Below are positions 54,476 through 64,000 of a stretch of 64,000 nt of DNA, one piece after another (within the stretch, counting starts at the first letter, position 1; every line of letters begins with the position of its first letter). The notes below the pieces were generated by a model. It made no database searches. It had not been told where the DNA came from and saw nothing but the letters and a program-made list of their open reading frames with translations. The DNA is taken from NCBI GenBank assembly GCA_003508835.1, contig PUFA01000165.1, positions 1-64,000 on the forward strand, read 5' to 3'. This stretch comes from Eonycteris spelaea. Its lineage: Eukaryota; Chordata; Mammalia; Chiroptera; Pteropodidae. Made by a program: the position numbers and the translations under genes.

Positions 54476-55134
54476 ACTCTCAGAGCCCAAAGACTTCACA
54501 AAAACTTTTAAAACTTTTATGTCTCATTGTCTTTGCTTCTTGGATTTCTCCTGAAGAAAGATAACTTTTCATCTTCATTTCTGAAAGTCTGCTTCCAAAG
54601 GAGGCTGGCATTTAGGACAACTTTCTTCCAAGGGCGGAAGGAAAGAGCCTAGGAGAACATGTAAGGAAAAAGTATTGTAAATGGGAGAGTCCATAGACAC
54701 AGGTGACTCAGAGTCCTCCTTGACTCGCTCTGCAGCCCCAGGTGAGGCTGCATACCCACTAAATGCCTTACTGCAGTTCCTCGGCACTTCTCTCCCAGCC
54801 TGTGTTTTTCCATCCCCACATATTGCTTAGTCCTAGGGTCTCCGGTTCCTTTCCAAAGACTTGTACCTAGTTTCTACTTCCCTGCCCAACCCTATGAGTT
54901 AGTTGGTCTTGCTGATGCTGTCTTGGGTCTCCCAGAGCTCTTTCTGGACCTCCTTTCCCATCTCCCTTGCTGCCAACTTTGGCCTCAATCCAGGCCTCAT
55001 AAAGGTTTCTCAGAGTCCGGTCTCGTGGAAAGCCCCAGAACTGTGCTCCTCCAGGGAGCTAAAGAAACCATATTTCATTTATTGTTAGAATTTTTTACTA
55101 TTAGGCATTAAATTTCAAAAAAGTCATTTAGTAG
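54476..55134. other. Unassigned DNA
   Basis: About 660 bp with no repeat recognised. Short frames on both strands overlap; none has a recognisable domain. Confidence 0.3.
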
Positions 55135-55137
55135 TTC

Positions 55138-55362
55138 AAGCTCAGGTTGCTAGGCTTCATACCTCCATACTATGCTCACTAGCAATGTGTCCCTGGACAA
55201 ATGATTTATCCTGTCTAAAACTTGGCTTCCTCCTCTGTAAAATGAGGGTATTAATAGTACTTTCTCAGAGATTTTCTGATATACTTAAATGAGATAACGC
55301 TTCTGAAACTCTCGGCATAGCAGTGTGTAGTAAGCACTTAATAAATATTAGCCAATAATAAT
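55138..55362 (+). repeat. MIR, near complete
   Basis: 'tagcaatgtgtccctggaca', 'ggcttcctcctctgtaaaat' and 'gtgtagtaagcacttaataa' match MIR in sense order. Confidence 0.9.
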
Positions 55363-55508
55363 GATTACCCAAATAATGATAAATGTTCCTTGGTTTAGAG
55401 AAAAGCTAGAACAAATAACTTTGTAATTGGGTCAATGTAATTGGGTTACATGAGTGCTAAGAATTTTAAATAACTGATGAGCATCTGGATTCAAAATTAA
55501 AGTCTGGT

Positions 55509-55510
55509 TT

Positions 55511-55551
<41 letters not shown>
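55509..55551. repeat. (GTT)n short tandem repeat
   Basis: Fourteen consecutive trinucleotide units. The poly-Asn stretch seen in the antisense frame is a by-product. Confidence 0.97.
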
Positions 55552-55552
<1 letters not shown>

Positions 55553-55555
55553 TTA

Positions 55556-55645
55556 CCTGATGGGTAACCTTGGGCAAGTCGCTTAGTTTCCTGGCGTTTC
55601 AGTGTCCTAGTGTGTAGAATAGGAATCAAGACCTGCTGCCACCTC
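55556..55645 (+). repeat. MIR fragment
   Basis: 'taaccttgggcaagtcgctt' and 'gtcctagtgtgtagaatagg' match the MIR core in sense. Confidence 0.7.
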
Positions 55646-55689
55646 TGAACCTGGATGCTCCTGCTGCAGAGCTCCACACAGCTCACTCT

Positions 55690-55942
55690 GTTATGAACTA
55701 GGTCCCTGGTCAAATGCCACCTCCTCAGAGAGCCTCCCTTGAGGCTCTTGCTGACCCTTACCCTGATTTTTTTTAAAGAGTTTATTACAACCTCGCATTT
55801 ATCATCCATGTACCATGGACTGTCTCTCCCATCTCCTCTCAAGAGTTCAAGCTCAAAAAGGCAAGGATAAATCTAGCCTGTTCATTGCTGGTGTCCTAGA
55901 TACAAAGATGGCAGTTAGAACATAGTAGACTCTCAGTAAAGA
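55690..55942 (+). repeat. L2 3' segment
   Basis: 'ctggtcaaatgccacctcct' and 'cagagagcctcccttgaggc', then 'aagagtttattacaacctcg' and 'gaacatagtagactctcagt' are in L2 sense order, about 250 bp. Confidence 0.88.
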
Positions 55943-55947
55943 GGGTT

Positions 55948-55999
55948 AAAAATATAAATAAATAAACAAACAACAAACAAACAAATAAATAAATAAGAA

Positions 56000-56035
<36 letters not shown>

Positions 56036-56040
56036 AAAAA
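55948..56040. repeat. (AAAT/AAAC)n followed by (GAAA)n
   Basis: A compound tetranucleotide repeat: degenerate TAAA/CAAA units, then about 11 GAAA units. Starts right after the L2 end. Confidence 0.95.
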
Positions 56041-57165
56041 CACATATAAGAAAGTCTTTTCAAAGTATACAGAACCCTAGAACCATACCTTACACTCTTC
56101 TATTTGTGATGAGATTTAAGGAAGCCTGCCAGCCCCAGAAGAGACAAGGCCAACTGTGATGGAAGTATCTTCTTTGTGCTCTAGCCAATTCCCATGACAC
56201 ACTTCCCTCCCTTCCTATATCTAAGTCTTAGAGAAGCCTTCTTCCTGCACCCTCCCTCCATGTATAAGGTCTGCAGAAAATGTCCAGGGATATTATATAC
56301 TCACACAATAGTGTGACTGAAAAGCCCACCAAACTCTCAGGGAGTTTGCTTTAAGGTTAATCCCTTATTTGTAATGAGAAGTCTTATCTATTCATGAACT
56401 GTCATTTATGAGTGACTATTTTAATCATTAACTTGGTCATTTATCCCAGTGATCCACCCAAGTTAAAGAAATGCCCCCCACTTTGCCAATGGAAACACCG
56501 GAGATTCTCAAAGCTTTGTAACTTGCTGAATATTGCACACTTGGCAATAACCTCAAAGCTGGGCTCCCTCCTCTACCTGTAGTTCCTTCTGCTAGCCCAG
56601 CAGTAGACATGGAGGCTTAGAGGGAAGAAGGCTGGGAGCAAACACACAGGCCTTCTCTTTGGCTGCTATTGCTCACAGTAAAGGGATGTTTCCAAAAGTC
56701 TGCTGGCAAATAATGTTTAGGGTTTGGCCAGCCTGAAATAAGTAATCTACTTAGAACTTTTAGAAGTTTCAAGATCAGGAAGCGGGGCTAAATAAAATAT
56801 CAAGAGTGGAGGCCCAGGAGAGAGAATAGAATATTTTAAAAACTCATGGCAAATGACATGACTTTTACCCAAGGCTCTTTTAAACGTGTGCCATAAATAG
56901 GAATTATTGCTGTCCTCATCTTAGAATATAGAAAGAACGATGCATGACCAACTAAAACACACACACACTATAAGTAAAATATAAATGTAAATAAACATAT
57001 AGTATATACGTATTTTTGGTTTATGATATAAAATTATACAACTTTGGGCAAAGTAGGTTTATTATAGATAATCTGGGAAAAAATGGAGAGTTCTCAGCCC
57101 AAACTTCATGTTCAGAGTATAGGTTTAGAGAGTTAAGAATTTATCTTATGGAATGTTAAATTTTT
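56041..57165. other. Unassigned DNA
   Basis: About 1.1 kb with no repeat or gene I recognise. A small CA run is at 56,959-56,970, and an AT-rich stretch at 56,970-57,055. Confidence 0.3.
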
Positions 57166-57167
57166 AG

Positions 57168-57372
57168 TAATAATAGCAGCTGTCACTTACATAGCACTTA
57201 TTATGGACTAGGAATGGGGCTAGTCCCTTTCCATACTTTTTTACATTTAATTGTCACAACTCTATTTCCATTTTTCCATTTTACTGATGAAGAGATAGAG
57301 GTTCAGAGATGTTAAGCAACTCACTCAAGGTCACACAGCTGGTAAGCAGCAGAGCCAGCTTTGGGACTAAGG
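57168..57372 (-). repeat. MIR, antisense, near complete
   Basis: 'gtcacttacatagcacttat', 'cattttactgatgaagagat' and 'ctcaaggtcacacagctggt' with 'aagcagcagagccagc' match reverse MIR. Confidence 0.93.
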
Positions 57373-57374
57373 CT

Positions 57375-57508
57375 ATAGACAGTAAGATCCACAAGGGTTG
57401 GGCAAGTTGTGTTTGCCAGTGTGTTATCTGGTGTCCAAAATAGACTCAGTCATTGTAAGTGTTCAATAAATATTGGAACAAAAAATCAGATGAATTAATG
57501 AATGGCTC
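57375..57508 (+). repeat. L2 3' end
   Basis: 'agtaagatccacaagggttg' and 'gtgttcaataaatattggaa' with the GAATTAATGAATGG-like tail match the L2 3' terminus. Confidence 0.8.
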
Positions 57509-58030
57509 TAACTCCTATATTCTCAGTAACCCTGCTGAAACTCCTCACTTTGCTCTATACTCTGCCAGCATCATGATGTTTGTACCTGAATGACACTAGG
57601 CATTATGATTGAGTACTCTCTGCATCTGAAGTAGAATAAATGGGACCTAGATGTATTATCATCTTCTTTTATTGATTTTTGCTGAGAAGTGGAGGGTGGT
57701 GAAGGAATGGCTAGACCCTAAGGGTTTCCGTACCTGTATAAACTGCTCTGAGTGGTGAGTGTGAATAAACAGGGCAGATCCACTCTAGCTCTCTGCTAGC
57801 AAGTTCTCAGTCATGTCCCCCCGATTGCTGCTGTGGTCGAGGGAGCTAAGTGCCCTGGAACTACAATGTCTGCTAACTCTCGAGAAAAGGGAAAGAGGAA
57901 ATGACAGAGCAGCTTCCAATGCAAGAAAGGAAAGCAGAAATTCAGTAAGAAACAGAAGTTCCCTGTCAGTGCCTTATTTTAGTTCCTCAAATCTAAAATG
58001 AAAGTCACTGGGGTGTCATAAAAATCTCAC
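57509..58030. other. Unassigned DNA
   Basis: About 520 bp with no repeat or gene recognised. A 62-codon open stretch at 57,813-58,001 has no recognisable feature. Confidence 0.3.
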
Positions 58031-58031
58031 A

Positions 58032-58148
58032 GAACTGGAAGTCAGATCAGGAGCTAATGCCTGCTTTGCCACTGAGTTGGATAAGCCATTTTTTCCTGCT
58101 TTGGGCTTTAGTTTCCTTATCTTTAAAATAACAATTTGGGCTTAAACC
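58032..58148 (+). repeat. MIR
   Basis: 'ctggaagtcagatcaggagc', 'ctttgccactgagttggata' and 'agtttccttatctttaaaat' match MIR in sense. Confidence 0.75.
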
Positions 58149-58164
58149 TTGCCTTGGGGCATTT

Positions 58165-58345
58165 AGAACCATGCCTGTGTTGGGGGATATTTTTGGTGGT
58201 CATAATGATTGATGAGTAGCATTTTTGTTGTGGGGGTGGAACAGGGTTGCTAAATGTATTCAATGCTTAGGACCACACAATGACACCACACAATGTCCCA
58301 TTTAGAATCTGGAATGATGATTAAGAACTGCTTCATTGTGAAAAT
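58165..58345 (+). repeat. Nonautonomous hAT-type MER element
   Basis: 'gggggatatttttggtggtc', 'gttgctaaatgtattcaatg' and 'acacaatgtcccatttagaa' resemble the element at 12,999-13,140 in the same orientation. Confidence 0.5.
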
Positions 58346-58990
58346 GCTATGATTCTATTCTAGCCACACTGACTTGAAGCCAAATCACATGATGAAAAGA
58401 AATCAGACTCTGTGTAAAAGAAATCAAAAGTGATGAATATAACAAATTTTAAAATACCTTCCAATGTTCCTTGCTTTTATTAATATCAATGCAGTTTCTT
58501 TACCTATAGCCCTCGTCCCATGATTGTCTCAGAAAACAGGAGGGAGCTGGCCCCAGAAAGAAAATGTCATTAGCAGTTGCTATCAGACACAGGAAGGATA
58601 AACAGCCTTTTTGGCAGAGTGGGGACACAGCCCCTCCTCTGAAAAGTTCAAGTTGGAGTAGATTTCAAGTCAGTGGAGTAGAAAGGCCTGTGACTGGGCC
58701 CCCTTCCTTAGGGCCTGGGGGTTTCACACCTGGAAAGGAGAAAGGAGCCGAAATGTTCAGAGAACAGTGAGCCAGAGGCCTGAAATGAGAAGCTCAGGAC
58801 AGGAGGCTGAGGCAGAGGAAACTTGAGCAGTGGTTCCCCTAAGACAGGTGGAACCAAACACCCCTCAGCAGATGCTTGTGATGGATATGCCTTGACAAGA
58901 CAGGAAAGATCCTCTGAAGTAGTCCAGTGAACTTCCACAGACGAGCCGTTCCTTCTCCACCACCTGAAGCTAGTTAAGCTTTCCCCGTAT
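58346..58990. other. Unassigned DNA
   Basis: About 650 bp without a recognised repeat. Opposite-strand open stretches at 58,564-58,770 and 58,708-59,001 show no known domain. Confidence 0.3.
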
Positions 58991-58994
58991 CCAG

Positions 58995-59432
58995 ATGCCA
59001 TTTTTATTGTTGTTTTGTTGAGTTATAACATACACACAGAGAAGTATACAAGTCCTAGGTATACAGTTGATGAATGTTTATCCATGTGTACACCTATATA
59101 CCCACCACCCAAATTAGGATGTAGACTGTGTCAGAACCCTAGAAGCCTCGCTCATGCTTCTTTTCTGTTAATACCCCTGGCAGAGGTTTTAGAACCCTGT
59201 TTTAACTTGATCACCCTTGGTTAGTTTTTGAATTTCGTATAAGTAGAATTATATAGTGTGTAATTTTTGTTGTCTGGCTTTCTTCATTCAATATTATGTT
59301 TCTGAGATTCAGCCATGCTCTTGCATGTAGCAGCAGTTCAATTTTTATCTGTTGCTGGGTAGTATGCCATTATATGATTATACTGCAATTATCCATTCTA
59401 CTGTTAAAGAACATTTAGAATGTTCACAGATG
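58995..59432 (-). repeat. L1M 3' end, antisense
   Basis: 'attgttgttttgttgagtta', 'taacatacacacagagaagt', 'cacctatatacccaccaccc' and 'gggtagtatgccattatatg' are in the order of an antisense L1M 3' region. Confidence 0.88.
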
Positions 59433-60298
59433 TCAACTTGAGAAAGAGTAAAAAGTATAGAAACCTCTTAAGATGAGGGAAATGTCTCCTTAAGGAATGT
59501 GAACCTTAAAGAGCCCATGTTAAGCCAGAAGAAGCAAAATGACCTCTAATTATCAAGTTTACATTTTCTCCACCATCTGCAGAAATGGGGACTCCACAGC
59601 AAAATGAGATCAGTTAATAGAAGATTTTAAATCACACTTTCTGTACATGAGTTGAAGAGTGTACATTTTGGCACTATTACTAACTTCCTAATAAAAAAGA
59701 AAATGGTGCACAGGGCTAGCTTTAGGCTTATTAAGGTAGTAGGCCAGTTATTGCCTAACTATTAAAATGCTAAACCTTGAAAGAGAAACTTTTGAGAGGT
59801 GGTACATCAAAAACAGGATGAGTTGTAAGGGAAAATATTCAGAAAATGTGGAAAATCTGAGTGAACACCTCTAGCAGGGGAGCAGGGCTGACCTCACAAA
59901 GGGCTCTCACAGAATTTAAGTCAGTAGTGCAACAATTGTAATAGAAAACACCAGCCTAATTCAGAAAGGTGCACAATTAGTCATCCTGTAGTGGTCAAGG
60001 GCTGTTCTAACTATTCTGACTAATTTCAGCTTGTTTATTTTGAGAGATGGGAAGGTACCTGAAGAGGTTCTTGAAATAACCTCAGTGACAAGAGACAAAA
60101 AGTGGAGCCAAGGTGAAAAAGTTAATAGAGTTAGGGCTGCTTTTGCTTTAAGAAAAGACTCTACAATGTTTCCATTGGATATTTTGGTCCAGAAAGAAAG
60201 TGATGGTGAACTTTTTAGTAGCACTGGTATAGCTTTCCTTGAGTGCCTTTATATATGTGATTGCACTGGTAAGAAGAGGAAATAGATGATAGCCATAT
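59433..60298. other. Unassigned DNA with one 84-codon open stretch
   Basis: About 870 bp with no repeat recognised. The plus strand at 60,031-60,285 is open for 84 codons with mixed composition, but I recognise no domain and see no convincing splice or start context. An opposite-strand frame overlaps it. Not called a gene. Confidence 0.35.
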
Positions 60299-60299
60299 A

Positions 60300-60668
60300 T
60301 TATTGCCTCTGTGATAAGCATGAGGGTGTCCACACACACCAGCTTTTTCTTTCCCTGAAGCATTTGGTAGGATCTCATGTTCCTGCCCTCTTGAAGGTAG
60401 ACACAGCCATGTGACTTGTTTTAGCCAATGATATGAGCAGAGGTGACATGTTCAAAGCGGAAGCCTTGAGAGCCTCTGTGATTTCTCTCTAGGGACTTGT
60501 TCTTCTCTGTCATGGTTCCTGATAGTGGCTGCTTCAGCAGTTTGGGTTCCAGAGGGAGCAAGAACCCTAGTCAACCCTTGCCGGTCATGTTTATGAACAA
60601 GAAATAAACTGCTGTTGCTTCAAGCCACTGAGATTTTGGAATTGTGTTGCCGTAGCCCAGCCCAGACT
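60300..60668 (+). repeat. MLT1-type LTR
   Basis: 'tagacacagccatgtgactt', 'ttttagccaatgatatgagc', 'acaagaaataaactgctgtt' and 'aagccactgagattttggaa' are in MLT1 sense order. Confidence 0.8.
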
Positions 60669-61180
60669 GCCCTTAATGATTAAGCTGCTGCTCACCATGG
60701 TCTCCGAAAATGGTCACTTGATGTGCTCTGTGACCTTGTCTCCTTAGCCCCAACTCTAAGCCAAGGTTAGACATTTCACCACTCATCAAAGATTCTTTCT
60801 CGAGAGTTTCAATGCTAAGAGATACAGAGACAATTGGCACTTCATGGTAGAAGCTACAGCTAAGAAGAGTTAATGGGCTGCGGACCATGTTGGGCCAAGG
60901 ACAAAGCAAATACAAGAGACATCTGATATGAAAGAGTGGAAAGTGGAGGGACTGAGGGAGGAGAAGGAAGCTGAGAAAGGAAGTGCAGCCCCCCAACTAG
61001 CCCTGATTTATACTTTCCAGTTCATCCCTATGGGGCTGTTGTGCTTTGTTTCCTGTTTTTAGCTTTTATGAGATCACTGTAGACTAACACTAACTCCCAA
61101 ACACATACCCTTTTTGCTTGAACTAGCCCAGAGTGCCTTCCGACGAGAACCCTAAAAAGAACAGAATATGAACAGAAGCA
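60669..61180. other. Unassigned DNA
   Basis: About 510 bp with no recognised repeat. A 107-codon minus-strand open stretch at 60,673-60,996 overlaps a purine-rich stretch and shows no known domain. Confidence 0.3.
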
Positions 61181-61184
61181 AAAA

Positions 61185-61422
61185 GTTAATAGTAATTGCT
61201 AACACTGACTAACACTTACTGTGGGCCAGTCACTGCTCTAAGCACTTTATATATATTAATTCATCTAATTCTCACAGTAACATTATGAAATACATACTTT
61301 TAACATCTTCACATTTACACAGATAAGGAAGCTGAGGCATAGAGAGGTTGAGTGCCTTTCCCGATACCATATCTCTACTAAGAGGCTTTAGAACCCACAC
61401 TTTAAACCACTACGCTACAATG
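61185..61422 (-). repeat. MIR, antisense, near complete
   Basis: 'acttactgtgggccagtcac', 'gctctaagcactttatatat', 'cagataaggaagctgaggca' and 'ttaaaccactacgctacaat' match reverse MIR over nearly its full length. Confidence 0.95.
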
Positions 61423-61579
61423 AACTTTCAATGTCATTGGTTATGTTTTATTACTTACAGAGTTTTTGAAATTCTGCTTAGCATACTTAAAATTAGAATT
61501 ATTGTTATTTATTTTAGGTGTGATGTTAATATTTTTAAATGAAGTGTTGTCTTTAGAAATGCATACCAAAATATTTATG

Positions 61580-61778
61580 GATAAAATATGATGTCTGGGA
61601 TTTGCTTCAAATAATGAAGAGGAGCAGGGAGTGGGTAGGTAGCAATATAGATAACAGATAATTAGGCTTGAGTTGATCATTGTTGAAACTGGTTGATGGA
61701 TACATGGGGATTATAATATTATTCTCTCTGCTTTTGTATATGTCTGAAACTTTCCATAATAAAATGCAAAAAATAACT
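61580..61778 (+). repeat. L1M 3' end
   Basis: 'gatgtctgggatttgcttca', 'gagttgatcattgttgaaac', 'tggatacatggggattataa' and 'gaaactttccataataaaat' are in sense L1M 3'UTR order, followed by a CAAA/TAAA-rich stretch. Confidence 0.85.
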
Positions 61779-61884
61779 AACTAAACAAACAAATAAATAA
61801 CCATAAGAGAAGACTTGGAAAAGACTGAAATTGGTGTCAAATTTAAAGGGGATTTTTTTTACCTTATATATGCTGTTTCCATTT

Positions 61885-62165
61885 TAGAGCAGGAGTTGGC
61901 AAGCTATGACTAGTTGTTCAAATGTTTTGTACAGCTTGTAATATATGAATGGTTTTTATTAATGATTGAAAAAGCACATATTGCATGAAATTCAAATTTT
62001 AGTCAATGAGTATGGAATAGAGCCATACTCATTTGTATGTATTTTGTCTATGATGGCTTATATGCTACAAAGACAGAATTGAGTCCTTGTGGCAGAGACC
62101 GTATGGGCCACAAAACTTAAAATATTTACTCTACGATCCTCTATAAAAAAGTTGCTGACTCCTAT
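61885..62165 (+). mobile_element. Nonautonomous hAT-type MER element, both ends visible
   Basis: Left end 'agcaggagttggcaagctat' and right end 'aaaagttgctgactcctatt' are imperfect inverted repeats. Inside are 'gagccatactcatttgtatg', 'gcagagaccgtatgggccac' and 'aaacttaaaatatttact'. No coding capacity. Family name uncertain (MER group). Confidence 0.75.
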
Positions 62166-62169
62166 TTTA

Positions 62170-62690
62170 GAAGGGGATTTAATCATGCACAACTTCATTT
62201 TGAAAACCAATTAAAAATATTATTTTCTTTTTTAATTAGGAAAGTAGTACCAGACCATTGTAGATAATGTAGGATATACCAAAGAGTGTATAACGGAAAA
62301 CGAACATCACCCACTGGACACCCATTTCTAATATCATCCCTCCTCTCTCTTATTGACCAAGTGTGTGTAAAATGAAATCTCCAGTTTTAGGTAAACATGA
62401 GGATTGCCTTCTGGTGCCCGATTAGATAAGAACTATAAGCAAAAATTGACTGTGACAAGTTTGAAAGAGGCCACTTGGGATTTTATTAGATTTATGTATT
62501 TATTAATTTAATTTATTTATTTGGGATCTTATTGGATTTAAATTGTACTATAAGCCTCACCTTTCATCTTTAAGGTCATGTATAATAAATCCCAGTAAGT
62601 GGGAATTGTAGTAACCACTTAATATAGACGTAAGATCTGATAGTCAAGATGTAAATTCAGTTAACAAGTTCCTGTGACGAACAACACTAA
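62170..62690. other. Unassigned AT-rich DNA
   Basis: About 520 bp. Around 62,228-62,345 there may be a short decayed L1ME-type stretch; 62,485-62,525 is AT-rich. No gene. Confidence 0.35.
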
Positions 62691-62699
62691 AAACTGACT

Positions 62700-63185
62700 T
62701 AACCCATGATTATACTAGCATTTATCGCAATAGTCAAAAGGTAGAAGCCACCCAAATATCTATTAACAGATGAGTGGATAAACAAAATGTGACATATATA
62801 TACAATGGAATATTATTTAGCCTTAAAAAGGAAGGAAATTCTGATGCATGCCACAACATGGATGAGCCTTGAGGACATTATGTTACGTGAAATAAGCTAG
62901 TCACAAAAGGGCAAATATTGTATGACTCTACTTATATAAAGTATCTAGAGTAGTCAAATCACGGAGAAGAAAAGTAGAATGGTCATCACCAGGAGGTAGA
63001 TGGAGGGGCCATGGGGAGTTAGTGTTTAATGTGCACAGAGTTTCAGTTTAACATGAAAAAAGTTCTGGAGATGGTGGTGACGGTTGCAGAACAAAGTGAA
63101 AGTACTTAATGCCACTGAATTGTATACTTAAATATAGTTTGAATGGTAAATTTTATGCCATGTATATTTCACCACACTTTTTAAA
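62700..63185 (+). repeat. L1M 3' end (end of ORF2 and 3'UTR)
   Basis: 'gatgagtggataaacaaaat', 'gtgacatatatatacaatgg', 'ttctgatgcatgccacaaca', 'agaatggtcatcaccaggag' and 'tttgaatggtaaattttatg' are in sense L1M order. 5'-truncated, dead. Confidence 0.93.
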
Positions 63186-64000
63186 AACTGACTAAAATTT
63201 TAAGTGGATGAAATTTGGTAATAATAAGGGTATATCATAAGCAAAAAGTTAAAATGGACTTAAAATCCAGTAGGAAGGAGTTCAATTAACTGAATAAAGT
63301 CCTAAAGCTCCATGACTGCTAAAGTTTAAAGGTGATTACTGATGAAGAGATAATGTGAAGTTTCTGTGCTAGCAATGAGAGTTTGCTTTCTGTGTTTGAA
63401 GGTTCAGGAATAGGTCTGCCTGGGAAATCAGAGACTCGACAAGAGAAAGGTCTAAAGGGAAACTCAGAGCTGTCATTAGTGGTATTGCTGGTGATCTGAC
63501 TATCGGCAGGCTCCATCTACAAACCTGATTTCCGTATAATCCACCCAATTTCCAATAACCTAGAGGACTGTGGCCATCGCCTATGTCATTTAAGGACTGA
63601 ATGTTGGTCTGAGCTGTTGGGCAGTTCTCAGTTCCCCTAAACTAACAAACACGTGCACTCTCCTCTGTGAGTGACTGTGTGGTCAGTTTAGCTAGAGGGC
63701 CTGCGGGAAAGAACAGGAGCTTCTTCCTAGGTTGGGCCTCTGTCATCTATGGCATCACAATGCCAATTATATTATGGTTGTAAATTGGAAAAGATCTTGC
63801 CTGATGGTGATAAAGTGCAGCCACTGATCACTCCTGATATAAAACTGTGTGACCAGACACTGATGATTGGTTTGACCAAAAGTCATCCCCGGCCTCCAAC
63901 TAGTGCATCCTGGGACAGCTGGGTATGTTATGTAAGGCTGGCATCCATTCTAATTAATCCAGTTAGTCATTCTGATCGGTTAATCCCCAGCTGGGCCAGT
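63186..64000. other. Unassigned DNA to the window edge
   Basis: About 815 bp with no repeat or gene recognised. A 65-codon minus-strand stretch at 63,319-63,516 has no recognisable feature. Confidence 0.3.

Noticed and set aside
55432..55842. 136-codon minus-strand frame with poly-Asn
   Set aside because: The poly-Asn is the (GTT)n repeat read on the other strand, and the rest covers MIR and L2 fragments.
60031..60285. 84-codon frame of mixed composition
   Set aside because: Looks more protein-like than most, but no domain, no convincing start or splice signals, and an opposite frame overlaps. Left as unassigned.

Overview
The window is ordinary nuclear DNA of a placental mammal, intergenic or deep intronic. 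I found no exon of a cellular protein-coding gene, no tRNA, rRNA or snRNA gene, no CpG island, no bacterial-type operon and no CRISPR array. All frames are short and closed by stops, and the protein-like stretches I recognise are decayed LINE-1 ORF1/ORF2. The ancient mammalian repeat set is rich: MIR, L2, MLT1 (ERVL-MaLR) LTRs, MER5-type hAT elements and L1M/L1ME 3' ends. The younger L1 copies have a 3' end with motifs such as 'gatgggtactagactta' and 'tctaatcactatgt', which I associate from memory with laurasiatherian L1 lineages. I saw no Alu, rodent B1/B2, carnivore CAN SINE, ruminant BovB/Bov-tA, equid ERE or bat VES copy. A laurasiatherian with little SINE activity, for example a fruit bat, is a reasonable but unproven guess.

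Layout. 1-10,000: old L1M, L2 and MLT1 fragments, then about 2.6 kb (7,400-10,000) with no repeat I recognise. 10-13.3 kb: a 5'-truncated L1, MER5A, several MIRs and an L1M 3' end split by a hAT element. 13.3-20.4 kb: MLT1, MER5, L2, MIR and an LTR-like block at 17.9-18.4 kb. 21.3-24.7 kb: an (AT)-rich tract joined to the 3' end of a minus-strand L1 derivative that has 5'UTR, ORF1 and only the start of ORF2. 24.8-31 kb: L2, MLT1, MIR, MER5 and L1M ends. 31.1-32.2 kb: two copies of one hAT family in opposite orientation, one inside a MIR. 32.4-36.9 kb: MLT1 copies, purine-rich tracts, a compound (TC)n(CA)n microsatellite, and an L1M broken by an MLT1 LTR. 37-42 kb: MER5A in MIR, and a candidate ERV LTR at 40.6-41.3 kb.

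42.6-53.1 kb is the most structured part. A minus-strand L1ME-type 3'UTR is followed by a palindromic-type DNA element. That element is split by an essentially full-length plus-strand L1 (about 44.0-53.0 kb). The ORF1 of this L1 is itself split by a 2.26 kb half-L1 (HAL1-like) element with its own 5'UTR, ORF1, a stub of ORF2 and a 3'UTR, flanked by an imperfect 14-bp target-site duplication. 53.4-64 kb returns to L1M ends, near-complete MIRs, L2, simple repeats and unannotated DNA.

Nothing acts together as a gene system. The biological story is retrotransposition: two L1 derivatives that lost most of ORF2 with different breakpoints, both presumably mobilised in trans by a complete L1, plus a readable series of nested insertions. 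Family names are from memory of consensus sequences, and boundaries are by eye, typically good to about 10-30 bp.
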